This document shows positions 26,570 to 36,142 of a DNA stretch of 64,000 nucleotides, piece after piece. The stretch is from Pedobacter sp. ISL-64. GTDB taxonomy: Bacteria > Bacteroidota > Bacteroidia > Sphingobacteriales > Sphingobacteriaceae. A program made the position numbers and the translations under genes. The notes beneath the pieces were generated by a model. It ran no database searches and was not told the origin of the DNA. It saw nothing but the letters and a program-made list of their open reading frames with translations. The stretch is from positions 139,626 through 203,625 of the forward strand of contig NZ_JAGGPU010000020.1 of the NCBI RefSeq assembly GCF_018613605.1. Direction: 5' to 3'. The stretch's first letter is position 1; each line of letters opens with the position of its first letter.

Positions 26570-27080
26570 CATTGTTCTCGGCATCAAAGAGTGTCGCCGA
26601 AATTGTCCTCTTTTGTAATGAGGACTATTTAAAGTATCTTAACACAAGCCTTTGTTAAATAGCCCTGATGGCAGTGGATCCCGATTTAAGCACTAGTTTT
26701 TACTCTTTTATTGTGTGCTTGCTTGTTTCACAGGTTTCTTCGGGAGCAACGTACAGCAGGACGGAACCTCTCCTATATATTACAGGAATTGCGCTCCAAA
26801 AACCTCAATAAACTTCACCCAGCAGGTACTCTTCCAAAATGATATTTTTTTTTGTGAATTCCATTTTTTAGAGATCCTTCGACTCCGCTACCATTGTCAG
26901 ATCCAATAGAAGGGTCGTCATCTCAACCGAAGCAACGCGTAGTGGAGAGATCTTTGGACTATATTAAAAGATCTCTCCACTACGGTCGAGATGACGATTC
27001 TTCGCGGCCTATCAATTCGTTAAAATCCCTCATTTATGGTGCTTTTACACAATAAATTAACCCTCAGTATGACAGTAAAA
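26570..27080. other. Intergenic region between convergent genes
   Basis: About 510 bases between the end of the polyketide operon (+) and a - strand gene. Apart from one interspersed inverted repeat at 26914-26998 I see nothing supported; a 64-codon frame inside looks random. Confidence 0.6.
26914..26998. repeat. Interspersed inverted-repeat element
   Basis: The arms GTCGTCATCTC...GTGGAGAGATCTTT and AAAGATCTCTCCAC...CGAGATGACGA pair to a long hairpin between two convergent transcripts. It probably serves as a bidirectional terminator. Confidence 0.85.
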
Positions 27081-29159
27081 CTATTCCAGCCAAACCATTT
27101 GTGTAAAAGCACCATTGGTTGCAATATCCCATGCCTCTACCCTTACCCACTTACACCCTTTTAAATTAACTGCCCAATTGTAATCTTTTTTTCCAAAAGC
27201 CTGGGTATCGTTTAAATTAATACGGTTGCGATAAACCTTTGCCCCATCACCCGATACAATTTCGACAAAGCTTAAGGGGAATGTCCAGTTAAGTTGTATA
27301 TTTATCTTTGCTTTTCCACTATTATCAATCTCCAAAGTCTCTCCTGCACCTTTTCCGTTAACATTAAAACTCGGGATCAATACCTCACCTGTTGATACAA
27401 AAAACTTCCCTTTCCGCATTACATCTAAAACAGGCTGCCAGCCATCGGCATAATTAGGTACCTTATCCAACTGCAAATAATTCACGTTTAAATGTGCATA
27501 CATTTCATTTTGCTCAGTAATGGTAAAGATATCAGCCTCTGAAATAATGTGTTTTTTCAAACCCCAGTTGGCCATATCATCCATCAGGTTCAATACCCGT
27601 TTACTTAAGGTTGGCAACGAAAGATCTCCTGGAATGGCCTTCCACGCTGCGCCCATAAAAGTCTCCGATTTAAAAAAGTCTTCTTCTTTATATTTGTCTG
27701 GGTAACCTGTCGAAGCCTTTGTTCGGGCATGGGCAGTCCAGGCTAAGCCATGTTCTTGTTCCAATAGTTTAAGCATTTCTGCTTTGTCATTAATGCGGTA
27801 AACCTTACCATATTTAGGATCGTTGGTTTCGAAAGGCTGATCGCTTTTTCTCGACATAATCCAATAAATTGGTTTAGGAAAAAATGCCAGCCAATGTCCA
27901 CCATAAAAATTATTGGCTTCTTCTCCTGGTAACAATAAAAAATTTGGATCAGATAACCTTTTGGTTTGTTTAAACAAGGCATCTAATTCTTTTAAACGAA
28001 CAGAATCGGGTCCTTTGGGGTGGCCTGGTCCGTGAAATTCGGCAAGCTTAACGATATTTAAACCCGCCTTTTTCAATACCTCAACAAATTCGGGCTTTTC
28101 CGGAACGGCTTTTCCGCTCAGCACTACGTCCGAAATAAATTCATTGTGGAAATGACTAGCCATTGTTTTATAACCTGTCAAGGGCACATAAGTATCATTG
28201 TGCGTAAACTTTTTAACTTCATCCAACGCTGCTCCTGCCTTCCCAGTGCTTAATAAACAGAAAAAATTAAGACGCTGTTGGGTATTTGGTGGTGCATTGA
28301 ACCAGGGCACATAACGTTTATCGCCTAATGGATCCTGCCTGATCCCAATACCAAAGTCGGGGATTAAGTTTAAATAATTGCTCCCTTTCCAGGTAAATTT
28401 AAGGTTAAAAGCTTCATCTAAGGGATAGAAATATTGATGCGGAGCAGGGAAAACGGCCAAACTTCCACCATTATTTTCGCCGATAACGGTGCGGTATTTT
28501 ACTTCTAAATTTTTACTTGGATCTGCTGGTGCTGCCTTTTCGCGCTGAAGATTTCCTTTTACATCAGACCAAGCGATATTAGACCAGATATCTTTTTTGC
28601 TAAGCAATCCGGCATCGTATAAAATGGCTGTAGAATCTTTTGGGGTTGATACAACTGCAGCCACATTAAACAAAGGGCTTCCATTGTAAAGTGTTATTTC
28701 TAAAGCACCGCTAAAGTTTTCGCATTGAACTCCATTTATTCGCACCACAGTTTGCGAGCCCTTCGTAGAAACACTGGCTGCCCCTTTTTCGAATTTTACA
28801 ACGTTTGTGGTATATGGTCTGGTTGGAACCCGGTCGAAAAAAACATCCCAGCCCCCACTGTTTGGACTTAAAGTGCGTTTACCTATTCTCAGCACAAATC
28901 CAGGGTCGAGATGAGCAGCAACTTCTTTTAAAGCGCCTTGCTTACCTAACAGCAAACTTTTAAACAATGGTTTGGTACGATCAAGATCTAAAATCATTTT
29001 ACCTAAGGTTCCTTTACCAGCTGGCCAGGTGAGCATGAGTTCTTTTTGGTTGGAAGAAACAGTAGCACCATTGGTTTTAAATGCTTTAAGGTTTACCTGG
29101 CTTTGGGCATAAAATGCTGAAAAGCATATTATCATTAATAAAGAAATACTGTTTCTCAT
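27081..29159 (-). CDS. Secreted PHP-like metal-dependent hydrolase, unknown substrate
   Basis: The start at 29159 gives a 692-aa protein with a clear signal peptide (MRNSISLLMIICFSAFYAQSQ); the frame opens 14 codons earlier. Residues about 20-320 are beta-rich and lack a domain I can name. From about 330 on, HFHNEF, KLAEFHGPGHP, LLPGEEAN followed by GGHW, TAHAR, and SEADIF form a spaced set of His/Asp/Glu residues of the kind seen in PHP or amidohydrolase metal sites. A beta-sandwich ends the protein. A secreted phosphoesterase or sugar-ester hydrolase is possible, but I assign no reaction. Confidence 0.6.
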   Translation of the reverse strand: MRNSISLLMIICFSAFYAQSQVNLKAFKTNGATVSSNQKELMLTWPAGKGTLGKMILDLDRTKPLFKSLLLGKQGALKEVAAHLDPGFVLRIGKRTLSPNSGGWDVFFDRVPTRPYTTNVVKFEKGAASVSTKGSQTVVRINGVQCENFSGALEITLYNGSPLFNVAAVVSTPKDSTAILYDAGLLSKKDIWSNIAWSDVKGNLQREKAAPADPSKNLEVKYRTVIGENNGGSLAVFPAPHQYFYPLDEAFNLKFTWKGSNYLNLIPDFGIGIRQDPLGDKRYVPWFNAPPNTQQRLNFFCLLSTGKAGAALDEVKKFTHNDTYVPLTGYKTMASHFHNEFISDVVLSGKAVPEKPEFVEVLKKAGLNIVKLAEFHGPGHPKGPDSVRLKELDALFKQTKRLSDPNFLLLPGEEANNFYGGHWLAFFPKPIYWIMSRKSDQPFETNDPKYGKVYRINDKAEMLKLLEQEHGLAWTAHARTKASTGYPDKYKEEDFFKSETFMGAAWKAIPGDLSLPTLSKRVLNLMDDMANWGLKKHIISEADIFTITEQNEMYAHLNVNYLQLDKVPNYADGWQPVLDVMRKGKFFVSTGEVLIPSFNVNGKGAGETLEIDNSGKAKINIQLNWTFPLSFVEIVSGDGAKVYRNRINLNDTQAFGKKDYNWAVNLKGCKWVRVEAWDIATNGAFTQMVWLE

Positions 29160-29289
29160 ACAACTTAATCGTTTTAGTAAAGATAAAATGCAAGATAACA
29201 ATTAAGTGCAAAACATAAAATATTCGCTAATCAGTAATGCATTTCGTTCATAAAAACAAAATCATTCTTGTTGGTTATTCAAAAACAAG

Positions 29290-29522
29290 TTTATTAATAT
29301 TATGAGTAGGTGTGTTTTGCCTAAGCCTTTAACCAGCTCTATTCCTGATATTCCCGGCATTTCGATATCAAGCAACAGTAGTCTATTTTATGAAGGGCTA
29401 AATTCTTTAAGCTTTGGCTGCACTTTCGCATTCAACAATCAATTTAAAGCTAGATCAACCTACAAAAGGCGGCTCACGATATATCTGGCGATTATATGAT
29501 CATCAACTATTAAACGATTCAT
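29290..29522 (-). pseudogene. Remnant of a LytTR-type response-regulator receiver domain
   Basis: Reading the - strand from ATG at 29522 gives LIVDDHIIARYIVSRLL, a typical receiver start with the acidic pair. Stops then interrupt the frame (codons 21, 28, 45), yet the same frame resumes as LLLLDIEMPGISGIEL with the phospho-Asp 44 residues after the second acidic residue, the normal spacing. Between them another frame reads IVECESAAKA, the usual ECESA segment. The rest of the receiver and the output domain are gone. Stops and local frameshifts show a decayed gene. Confidence 0.82.
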
Positions 29523-29606
29523 TACGATCAGATTATCGTTGCAATTAAACTCAGCATAACCGGGAGATTATTTTCACAAATAATAATGAACAAAATGAAT
29601 AAAATA

Positions 29607-29614
29607 TATATTTG
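29607..29614 (+). promoter_or_regulatory. Possible -7 element upstream of the M16-like gene
   Basis: TATATTTG matches TAnnTTTG on the + strand, 155 bases before the start at 29769. No TTTG is found 19 bases upstream, so this is weak. Confidence 0.3.
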
Positions 29615-29768
29615 TAAAAAAAATACCCCCATTTTCAAAGCGCGCACTACCCCATTCGTCTAATATTTTGCCTTTCCAACGACTAAACATAGTCAAAAAA
29701 ACCATTCAGGAGTAGATTTATAACGTACTAAACAGGAATCATCAACCATAAAAAATAAAAAAAATAAA

Positions 29769-30389
29769 ATGAACAATATTAAAACAATTGCATTCGCTGC
29801 ATTAAGTATCTTATCAGTTTATAGTGTGAAAGCTCAAAACTTTAAAGAGCCTGTTAGCTATAAACTCAAGAATGGCATGAATATCATTATTTCAGAGAAC
29901 GAACGTTCGCCAAAGGCATATTCTAGCTTTACATTAGATACTAAGGCTTTTCAGGGCAAAAAAGACGGCATAGTGGAATTGTTAAACGCCGTGTTAAACG
30001 AAAACCTAAGTAAAAACTCAAATATTAGCTTTAAGGATAACAGCGGCAAGCTGGCTACATTAAATGCAGATCTTGAGAACGACCTGGCAACAATGGCTTC
30101 AGTAATTCAAAATGCAAGCTTCGACCAAAAAACTTTTAATACGGCTAAAGCTAAGTTAATTGCCAGTATAAAATTGCAGGATTACGATTATGACCAAACG
30201 GTAAATGAAAATTCGATTAATGCATTAACCTTGGCAGATGTTAAAAACTTTTACAGCCAGATCTCTCCAGAAAAAACATTTTTAACGATTGCCGGAGATG
30301 TTGAATTAAATACAGCCAAAGCTTCAGCTAAAAAAGCTTTCGGCAACTGGAACCGCACACAAGAACTTGCATTAACTGTGGCAAGGTAA
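29769..30389 (+). CDS. Short secreted M16-like protein, probably not a protease
   Basis: A 206-aa protein with a signal peptide ending VKAQ. NFKEPVSYKLKNGMNIIISENE resembles the first strand of an M16 (insulinase/pitrilysin) domain, and the end (LADVKNFYSQI, KTFLTIAGDVELNTAKASAKKAFGNW) matches its closing segment. The zinc motif HxxEH is absent and the protein is about half of one M16 repeat. It may be a non-catalytic partner, or a shrunken duplicate of a full protease elsewhere. A clear terminator follows, so it is a single-gene unit. Confidence 0.65.
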   Translation: MNNIKTIAFAALSILSVYSVKAQNFKEPVSYKLKNGMNIIISENERSPKAYSSFTLDTKAFQGKKDGIVELLNAVLNENLSKNSNISFKDNSGKLATLNADLENDLATMASVIQNASFDQKTFNTAKAKLIASIKLQDYDYDQTVNENSINALTLADVKNFYSQISPEKTFLTIAGDVELNTAKASAKKAFGNWNRTQELALTVAR

Positions 30390-30406
30390 TATTAAAATTA
30401 AATTTG

Positions 30407-30439
30407 AGGCCCTTTGATTAGTTTCGAAGGGCCTTTTTT
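30407..30439 (+). terminator. Rho-independent terminator after the M16-like gene
   Basis: The stem AGGCCCTT (30407-30414) pairs with AAGGGCCT (30427-30434), with a 12-base loop and a run of T behind it. Confidence 0.88.
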
Positions 30440-30545
30440 ATGCCCAAAATGTTACAAGGGATTAGGTTTTAGCTGTCCGTATTCAAGGAATCATTCGATA
30501 TATTCGTTTTTAAATAAAAATCATTGTTTCTGAAAAAACCGACAG

Positions 30546-31895
30546 ATGAAAAAAATCTACACATTCCTACTTCTTGTTACTATAAGTTTATCTGTACAGG
30601 CACAAGTTGTGGTTAACCGAAATCAGGATATTGATAAAATGGTTAACGCTGTAAATCAGGATTCGCTAAAATCATATATCAGTAAAATGGTTTCTTTCGG
30701 AACAAGAAATACGCTTAGTGATATTAAAAGTAAAACGAAAGGAATTGGAGCTGCCAGAAATTGGGTCGTAAATAAGTTTAATCAGTTTGCAAAGCAAAGT
30801 GATGGCAGGCTTACTGCATACCTGGATACCATTACATTTAAACCCGATGGCAAAAGAGTAGATCAGCCTACACTTTTAGGCAATGCTGTAGCCATATTAA
30901 AAGGCACCGATGCAAACGACAAACGTGTTTATGTGGTGAGCGGACACCTCGATAGCCGAGTTACCGATGTAATGAACAGAACCAGTGATGCACCTGGCGC
31001 CAATGATGATGGCAGTGGTGTTGCCGGTGTAATTGAGGCTGCAAGAATTATGAGTCAATATAAATTTTCTGCCACCATAATTTTTGTAGCCGTAAGCGGT
31101 GAGGAACAATCGTTATTAGGTTCTGGTTTTATGGCTGCAAAAGCAAAAAAAGAAAACTGGAATGTAGATGCCATGTTAAACAATGATATGATTGGCAGCA
31201 ACAACAGTAGCGAAACGCAAATCATCGACAATACCAGGCTCCGTGTATTTAGTGAGGGCTTACCCAGCTTTGATCTGGATAAAACTGCGAAGAGCATCCG
31301 TCAGTTTGGTTTAGAGAACGATGGTAAAAGCCGTCAGTTGGCACGGTATGTTAAAGAAATTGGCGAGCGTTATGTAGATCAGTTAGAAATTAAATTAATT
31401 TACAGGAACGACAGATTTCTCCGAGGTGGAGATCATACTCCATTCGTAGAAAATGGATTTATAGCGGTTCGCATAACCGAAATGAACGAAAACTTCGATC
31501 ACCAGCACCAGGACCTTAGAACTGAGAAAGGCATTAAGTATGGCGACCTTCAGGAATTTATGGATTTCGAATATTTACGTAAAAATACAGGTGTAAATAT
31601 TGCGGTTTTGGCCAGTCTGGCCAAAGCTCCCTCAAGCCCTAGCGAAGTAAAAGTTGATGTAAAAAACCTGAGCAACTCTACTTTTTTATACTGGAAAGCA
31701 CCTGCTAATGGCACAGTAAAGGGCTATTATGTTTTAATGCGCGAAACCAGCAGCGCCGTTTGGGAAAAGAAATTTTTCACTTCTGCCACCGAATTACGAT
31801 TACCTTATAGTAAAGACAATTATTTATTTGCGATACAAAGTATCGGAAACGACGACACTGAAAGCCTACCAATAGTGCCGGGAATTGGCAGGTAA
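30546..31895 (+). CDS. Secreted M28 zinc aminopeptidase with C-terminal FnIII-like domain
   Basis: A 449-aa protein with a signal peptide (SLSVQAQ). The M28 peptidase domain covers about residues 60-350. Metal ligands and catalytic residues are visible: H134 in VVSGHLDS, D154 in ANDDGSG, E186/E187 in VSGEEQS, the Asp in NNDMIGSNN, and a late His in ENFDHQHQD. A beta domain of fibronectin III type follows at about 360-449. It probably trims peptides in the periplasm or medium. It stands alone between two other units. Confidence 0.88.
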   Translation: MKKIYTFLLLVTISLSVQAQVVVNRNQDIDKMVNAVNQDSLKSYISKMVSFGTRNTLSDIKSKTKGIGAARNWVVNKFNQFAKQSDGRLTAYLDTITFKPDGKRVDQPTLLGNAVAILKGTDANDKRVYVVSGHLDSRVTDVMNRTSDAPGANDDGSGVAGVIEAARIMSQYKFSATIIFVAVSGEEQSLLGSGFMAAKAKKENWNVDAMLNNDMIGSNNSSETQIIDNTRLRVFSEGLPSFDLDKTAKSIRQFGLENDGKSRQLARYVKEIGERYVDQLEIKLIYRNDRFLRGGDHTPFVENGFIAVRITEMNENFDHQHQDLRTEKGIKYGDLQEFMDFEYLRKNTGVNIAVLASLAKAPSSPSEVKVDVKNLSNSTFLYWKAPANGTVKGYYVLMRETSSAVWEKKFFTSATELRLPYSKDNYLFAIQSIGNDDTESLPIVPGIGR

Positions 31896-31939
31896 TAAAA
31901 CTTTTGGGGTTTACCGCTGTTTAAACTCAAATTTAGCGC

Positions 31940-32413
31940 ATGAAATTTAAACCTTTAGCTTTTATTGTTAATATAGCCATCACACTGGGTGTTGGTGCTT
32001 TAGGTGGATGGGCAACTGCTCAATCGGTTAAAACCTGGTACCCAACGTTAAACAAACCGTCCTTTAATCCACCAAACTGGCTTTTTGCACCTGTTTGGGC
32101 CGCATTATATATACTTATTGGTATTGCGGCCTATCTGGTGTGGATTAGACGCGATAAAATTGTTCATTTCCCGCGAACAGTTGCCATTTATTTAATCCAG
32201 TTAATTTTAAATTTGGGCTGGTCGTTTATTTTCTTTTACCTGCACGAGCTAGGTTTTGCCCTGGCCGAAATTATTTTACTGTTGATCATCATTGTCATCA
32301 ATGCATCCATGTTCTATAAAATAAACAAATGGGCGGGTTTAATATTCATCCCCTATATCCTTTGGGTAAGTTTTGCATCATTTTTAACATACAACATTTT
32401 CATATTGAACTAA
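31940..32413 (+). CDS. tspO: TspO/MBR family membrane protein
   Basis: A 157-aa protein with five membrane spans and the family signature WYPTLNKPSFNPPNWLFAPVW near residues 33-53, followed by the NLGWSFIFF segment near 94. TspO proteins bind porphyrins and related ligands and affect tetrapyrrole and stress responses. It begins 44 bases after the M28 gene, so read-through is possible. Confidence 0.92.
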   Translation: MKFKPLAFIVNIAITLGVGALGGWATAQSVKTWYPTLNKPSFNPPNWLFAPVWAALYILIGIAAYLVWIRRDKIVHFPRTVAIYLIQLILNLGWSFIFFYLHELGFALAEIILLLIIIVINASMFYKINKWAGLIFIPYILWVSFASFLTYNIFILN

Positions 32414-32440
32414 TTTTAAAAGAAAACCCTATTTTTAAGG

Positions 32441-34759
32441 GTGGTAACTTTTAAAAGATTTTTGCTGATGCTCTTCGTTCTGTGCTGTAACCAATTGCAG
32501 GCGCAAAAGGTAGGTCTTGTGTTTAGCGGTGGCGGTGCAAAAGGATTGGCGCATATTGGCACATTAAAGGCTTTGGAAGAAAACCACATCCCTATCGATT
32601 ACATTACAGGCACATCGATGGGTGGCATAGTTGGCGCCATGTATGCTGCAGGTTATAGCCCGGCGGAGATAGAAAAAATTGCATTAAGCAACGACTTCCA
32701 AAATTGGGTAAATGGACGATACACCAGCGATTACACCTTTTTCTTTCAGAAAAATGCGCCCAATGCGTCTATGCTTACCGCAAAAGTGGCTATTGATACG
32801 GGTTTTCATTTTAGTTTCCGTTCTAACCTGATTAACGATATTCCATTAAATTTTGCCTTTCTTGAGCTTTTCGCCCAGGCTTCAGCCGTTTCTAAAGACA
32901 ATTTCGACAATCTTTTTGTTCCCTATCGTTGTATGGTTGCAGATGTGCTTTCGCAAAAAAGTATCACAGTAAGCAGAGGAAGTTTAGCAGAAGCAGTAAG
33001 GGCAACTATGACGGTTCCAATTATCTACCGGCCCATTAAACTGGATGGAAAATATGTTTTTGACGGGGGGTTATATAATAATTTCCCTGCCGATGTAATG
33101 GAAAGAGACTTTAAACCTGATTTTGTAATCGGCGCCAATGTTTCTTCAAAAATTTACAACGAATACCCTAAAAACATCGACGATCGTTTAATGAACCGCT
33201 TTTTGATATACATGTTTCTATCCAAATCAGACTCTACTATGATTGGGAAAAATGGCGTATACATCCAACCGAATTTAGCTACTTATAGTGTAACTAATTT
33301 TGCTCCCGTAGAAGAGCTGATAAAAAAAGGATATGATGCAACAATAGCCGATATGCCAAGGATTAAAGCTTTAATCAGCAAAAGAGTGAGCGATGAAGAA
33401 CTGGCACAAAGAAGGGAAAAATTTAATGCAAAAAAGCCAGATCTAAAGTTCAGCAACATCATCGTAACCGGTGTAAACAGTCAGCAGAAAAAATATGTAG
33501 AAAGGCTTTTCAAAAGCGATAAAGTTACTTTTAACCTGCAAGATATTAAACGTGGGTATTATAAACTGGTTGCCGACCAAACTTTCGAAACCGTATTTCC
33601 TAAAATTTCATACCAGGCAGCAACAGATAGTTATACTTTTGAGGTGGTGGCACAGCCGAAAAAGAGCTTCAAACTCGAATTAGGTGGCAATATATCTACA
33701 AGGCCCATCAGCAATGTTTTTTTGGGTGCCCAGTACAATTACCTCAACCGAAAATCGTATACTTTTGGAACCAGCTTTTACTCTGGCCGTTTTTACGAAT
33801 CGGTACAGGTAAATGGCCGGGTAGATTATCCAACCAGACTTCCCTTGTTTCTGGCCGCTGAGTTAACCTATAATCACTGGAATTTTTATAATACCAGCCA
33901 GATATTTATCGAAAACCCACGCCCCATTTACATCGAACAATCTGACCGTAAGATTGACCTTATGATGGGAATGCCTTTAAATTACAATACCAAAATTGTT
34001 CTTCATTCTACTTTTATAAATAATAATGATCGCTATAGCCCAAACAATACCTTTGCGGTAGGCGATCTGCTCGATCAAACTATTTTTAATGGCTTTAGGG
34101 GATCCTTAAATCTCGAAAAAAATTCATTAAACCGGAAACAGTATGCCAGCAGAGGTCAAAGCTTTTCGCTAAGTTTCAATTACACCACAGGCCGCGAAAA
34201 CTATAATCCCGGCAATATTTTCCGAACCACTCCGGGTTTTGTTAAAATTCCGGGCAGCAGTCATTTGCGCCAATGGGGAAGCATAAAACTTACCCAGGAA
34301 AACTACTTTTTACACATCAAAAAATATACATTGGGTTATATTGTGGAAGGCGTTTTCTCTAACCAACCTTTATTTAGCAATTATTACGCTACGCTTTTAA
34401 CTGCTCCAGCCTTTTATCCTTTGCAAGATAGCAGATCGTTATTTCTGGATAAATTCAGGGCCACAACCTATGCTGCTGGCGGAATAAAAAACATTTATAA
34501 TGTTAAAAAAAATCTCGATTTTAGATTGGAAGGTTATTTATTTTTACCCCATAAGGAGTTTGAGCTGAATAATTTTCAGGATGTAGATTATGCCAAAGCC
34601 ATCACAAAAATACGCTATGCAGGTACTGCAGGTTTAGTTTACCATTCACCGCTCGGCCCTGTAAGCCTAAGTTATAATTTATATAATGATGCAGTTAAAA
34701 GAAATGGTGTATTATTGCATATCGGTTATTTAATTTACAATAAACGTTCTATCGAATGA
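32441..34759 (+). CDS. Patatin-like phospholipase fused to an outer-membrane beta-barrel
   Basis: A 772-aa protein with a signal peptide (CCNQLQAQ) from a GTG start; the only early ATG would lose the basic N-region. The patatin domain (about 25-330) carries the oxyanion GGGAKG, S59 in GTSMGG and D208 in DGGLYNN. One POTRA-like domain (about 335-410) and a 16-strand-type barrel of the BamA/TamA superfamily complete it. This is the layout of PlpD-like autotransporters (type Vd) and should expose a lipase at the cell surface. A small stem (ACCCT/AGGGT, 32426-32442) covers the start codon. The next gene overlaps the stop by 4 bases. Confidence 0.88.
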   Translation: MVTFKRFLLMLFVLCCNQLQAQKVGLVFSGGGAKGLAHIGTLKALEENHIPIDYITGTSMGGIVGAMYAAGYSPAEIEKIALSNDFQNWVNGRYTSDYTFFFQKNAPNASMLTAKVAIDTGFHFSFRSNLINDIPLNFAFLELFAQASAVSKDNFDNLFVPYRCMVADVLSQKSITVSRGSLAEAVRATMTVPIIYRPIKLDGKYVFDGGLYNNFPADVMERDFKPDFVIGANVSSKIYNEYPKNIDDRLMNRFLIYMFLSKSDSTMIGKNGVYIQPNLATYSVTNFAPVEELIKKGYDATIADMPRIKALISKRVSDEELAQRREKFNAKKPDLKFSNIIVTGVNSQQKKYVERLFKSDKVTFNLQDIKRGYYKLVADQTFETVFPKISYQAATDSYTFEVVAQPKKSFKLELGGNISTRPISNVFLGAQYNYLNRKSYTFGTSFYSGRFYESVQVNGRVDYPTRLPLFLAAELTYNHWNFYNTSQIFIENPRPIYIEQSDRKIDLMMGMPLNYNTKIVLHSTFINNNDRYSPNNTFAVGDLLDQTIFNGFRGSLNLEKNSLNRKQYASRGQSFSLSFNYTTGRENYNPGNIFRTTPGFVKIPGSSHLRQWGSIKLTQENYFLHIKKYTLGYIVEGVFSNQPLFSNYYATLLTAPAFYPLQDSRSLFLDKFRATTYAAGGIKNIYNVKKNLDFRLEGYLFLPHKEFELNNFQDVDYAKAITKIRYAGTAGLVYHSPLGPVSLSYNLYNDAVKRNGVLLHIGYLIYNKRSIE

Positions 34760-35286
34760 GACGAATCTTACTTTTGCTTTCACTGTGTTTAATCGGGTTT
34801 TTCAGCCATGCACAAACCGCAGCAATCAATAATTTTCTGGTAAAAGAAAATTTGCTTAAAAACAACAAACTGGCCATTATAGCAGCCGATTCTTTAAACA
34901 ACCCCAACGAAAACATAAACGGAATCTACACCTTTAGTGTAAGTGGTTTTACACAGGTATTAAAATTTAACGATGGCATAGCGGTGTTACCTTTGCCCAT
35001 CGATAAATCTACCTTCGTTTACATCAAACATCAAAACGACTCTGGCACCCATAGCAAACTGGTGTATGTGTATAAAAAAGATACCGATTTAAGTCCGTAT
35101 GCCATAAATAGTTTATGGCTTTTCATTATTCCGATTATACTGGTAATTATTGCCTTTGCCTTCCGCAAACTGATCATATTTGTGGTCATTGTTTTTCTGG
35201 TATTTGTGTATTTTAACCACAGCAATGGCTTAAACCTTTCTACCTTTTTCGAAAGTATATTCGATGGGTTAAAAAACCTCGTCTGA
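34756..35286 (+). CDS. Membrane-anchored protein of unknown function
   Basis: A 176-aa protein with a signal peptide (LIGFFSHAQ), a periplasmic domain of about 95 residues, and two closely spaced membrane spans near residues 120-155 separated by FRK. I recognise no family. It overlaps the patatin/barrel gene by 4 bases (ATGA), so it is translated with it and may serve the same envelope process. Confidence 0.6.
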   Translation: MRRILLLLSLCLIGFFSHAQTAAINNFLVKENLLKNNKLAIIAADSLNNPNENINGIYTFSVSGFTQVLKFNDGIAVLPLPIDKSTFVYIKHQNDSGTHSKLVYVYKKDTDLSPYAINSLWLFIIPIILVIIAFAFRKLIIFVVIVFLVFVYFNHSNGLNLSTFFESIFDGLKNLV

Positions 35287-35301
35287 TTTTCTAAATAAAA
35301 T

Positions 35302-35415
35302 CGTCATTGCGAGGAGGAACGACGAAGCAATCTTACTACTATGGGTTGAACTTCGCAAATAAATAAGACAATCCTAGCGATTGCTTTAAGATTGCTTCGT
35401 GCCTCGCAATGACGG
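35302..35415. repeat. Inverted-repeat element of a second family
   Basis: CGTCATTGCGAGG...GAAGCAATCTT pairs with AAGATTGCTTCGTGCC...TCGCAATGACG about 60 bases later. This family is distinct from the CTCGACTG family elsewhere in the window. No gene lies inside. Confidence 0.85.
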
Positions 35416-35444
35416 CAAGTTCATTACAGGATAACTTCAAGCTT

Positions 35445-36098
35445 TGTTTTTTTTGAAAAGCAGTGCCTGTGCGGTTTCGGTTAAACCAGTCCCGCCCTTT
35501 GCTTAATCCCTATAAAATTATAACGATAAAAAAATCACTTTAAATCGGGATAACGCTGTCGGTCGGGTTTATTATACCACAGATAGCAGCACAGTTGTAA
35601 CCACCTAAGCCCGATCGAAGCGAGATGCCGATTATTTCAATCGGCAGAAGCGGGAGCGGGACTACAGAGAACCAATAGCTTCTGCAAAGCCCTTCCCATA
35701 AAAAAGAAAATTAATTATAACAGCAGTAAATTAACAATTTGTGCTCACGTTCGTTCCTAATAAGTGTGAAATAACAAATCGTTTAGCGTATAAGGTCTAA
35801 TGCGAATGCTCTTTTTTTAGAAAAGCAAGGCCTGTGGTGCTTCGGTTATACCAGTCCCGCCCTTTGCTTAATCCCGATAAAATTATAACGATAAAAAAAT
35901 CACTTTAAATCGGGATAACGCTGTCGGTCGGGTTTATTATACCACAGATAGCAGCACAGTTGTAACCTCCTAAGCCCGATCGAAGCGAGATGCCGATTTT
36001 TCATCGGCAGAAGCGGGAGCGGGACTACAGCGCACAACTAGCTTCTGCAAAGCCCTTCCTATAAAAGAAAAATTGTTTATCACGATAGAAAATTAACA
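35445..36098. repeat. Two large direct repeats of about 290 bp, 365 bp apart
   Basis: The copies run about 35445-35733 and 35811-36098. The shared block CAGTCCCGCCCTTTGCTTAA starts at 35487 and 35852. The copies are nearly identical over about 240 bases and differ more at the edges. Each contains the inverted pair TGCCGAT/ATCGGCA and the run AGCGGGAGCGGGACTA. No frame or known RNA is evident. Confidence 0.88.
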
Positions 36099-36130
36099 AT
36101 TCATCATTACTTTTTTACTAAAATTTTTAG

Positions 36131-36138
36131 TAAATTTG
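36131..36138 (+). promoter_or_regulatory. -7 element directly before the RNA ligase-like gene
   Basis: TAAATTTG ends 4 bases before the ATG at 36143. If it is used, transcription starts at or next to the start codon. No good -33 box is visible. Confidence 0.45.
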
Positions 36139-36142
36139 ATTT

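Noticed and set aside
26715..26909. 64-codon + frame after the polyketide operon
   Set aside because: No family, no start context, and it runs toward the hairpin element; probably chance.
29302..29499. 65-codon + frame MSRCVLPKPL...
   Set aside because: It is the antisense of the decayed receiver gene on the - strand.
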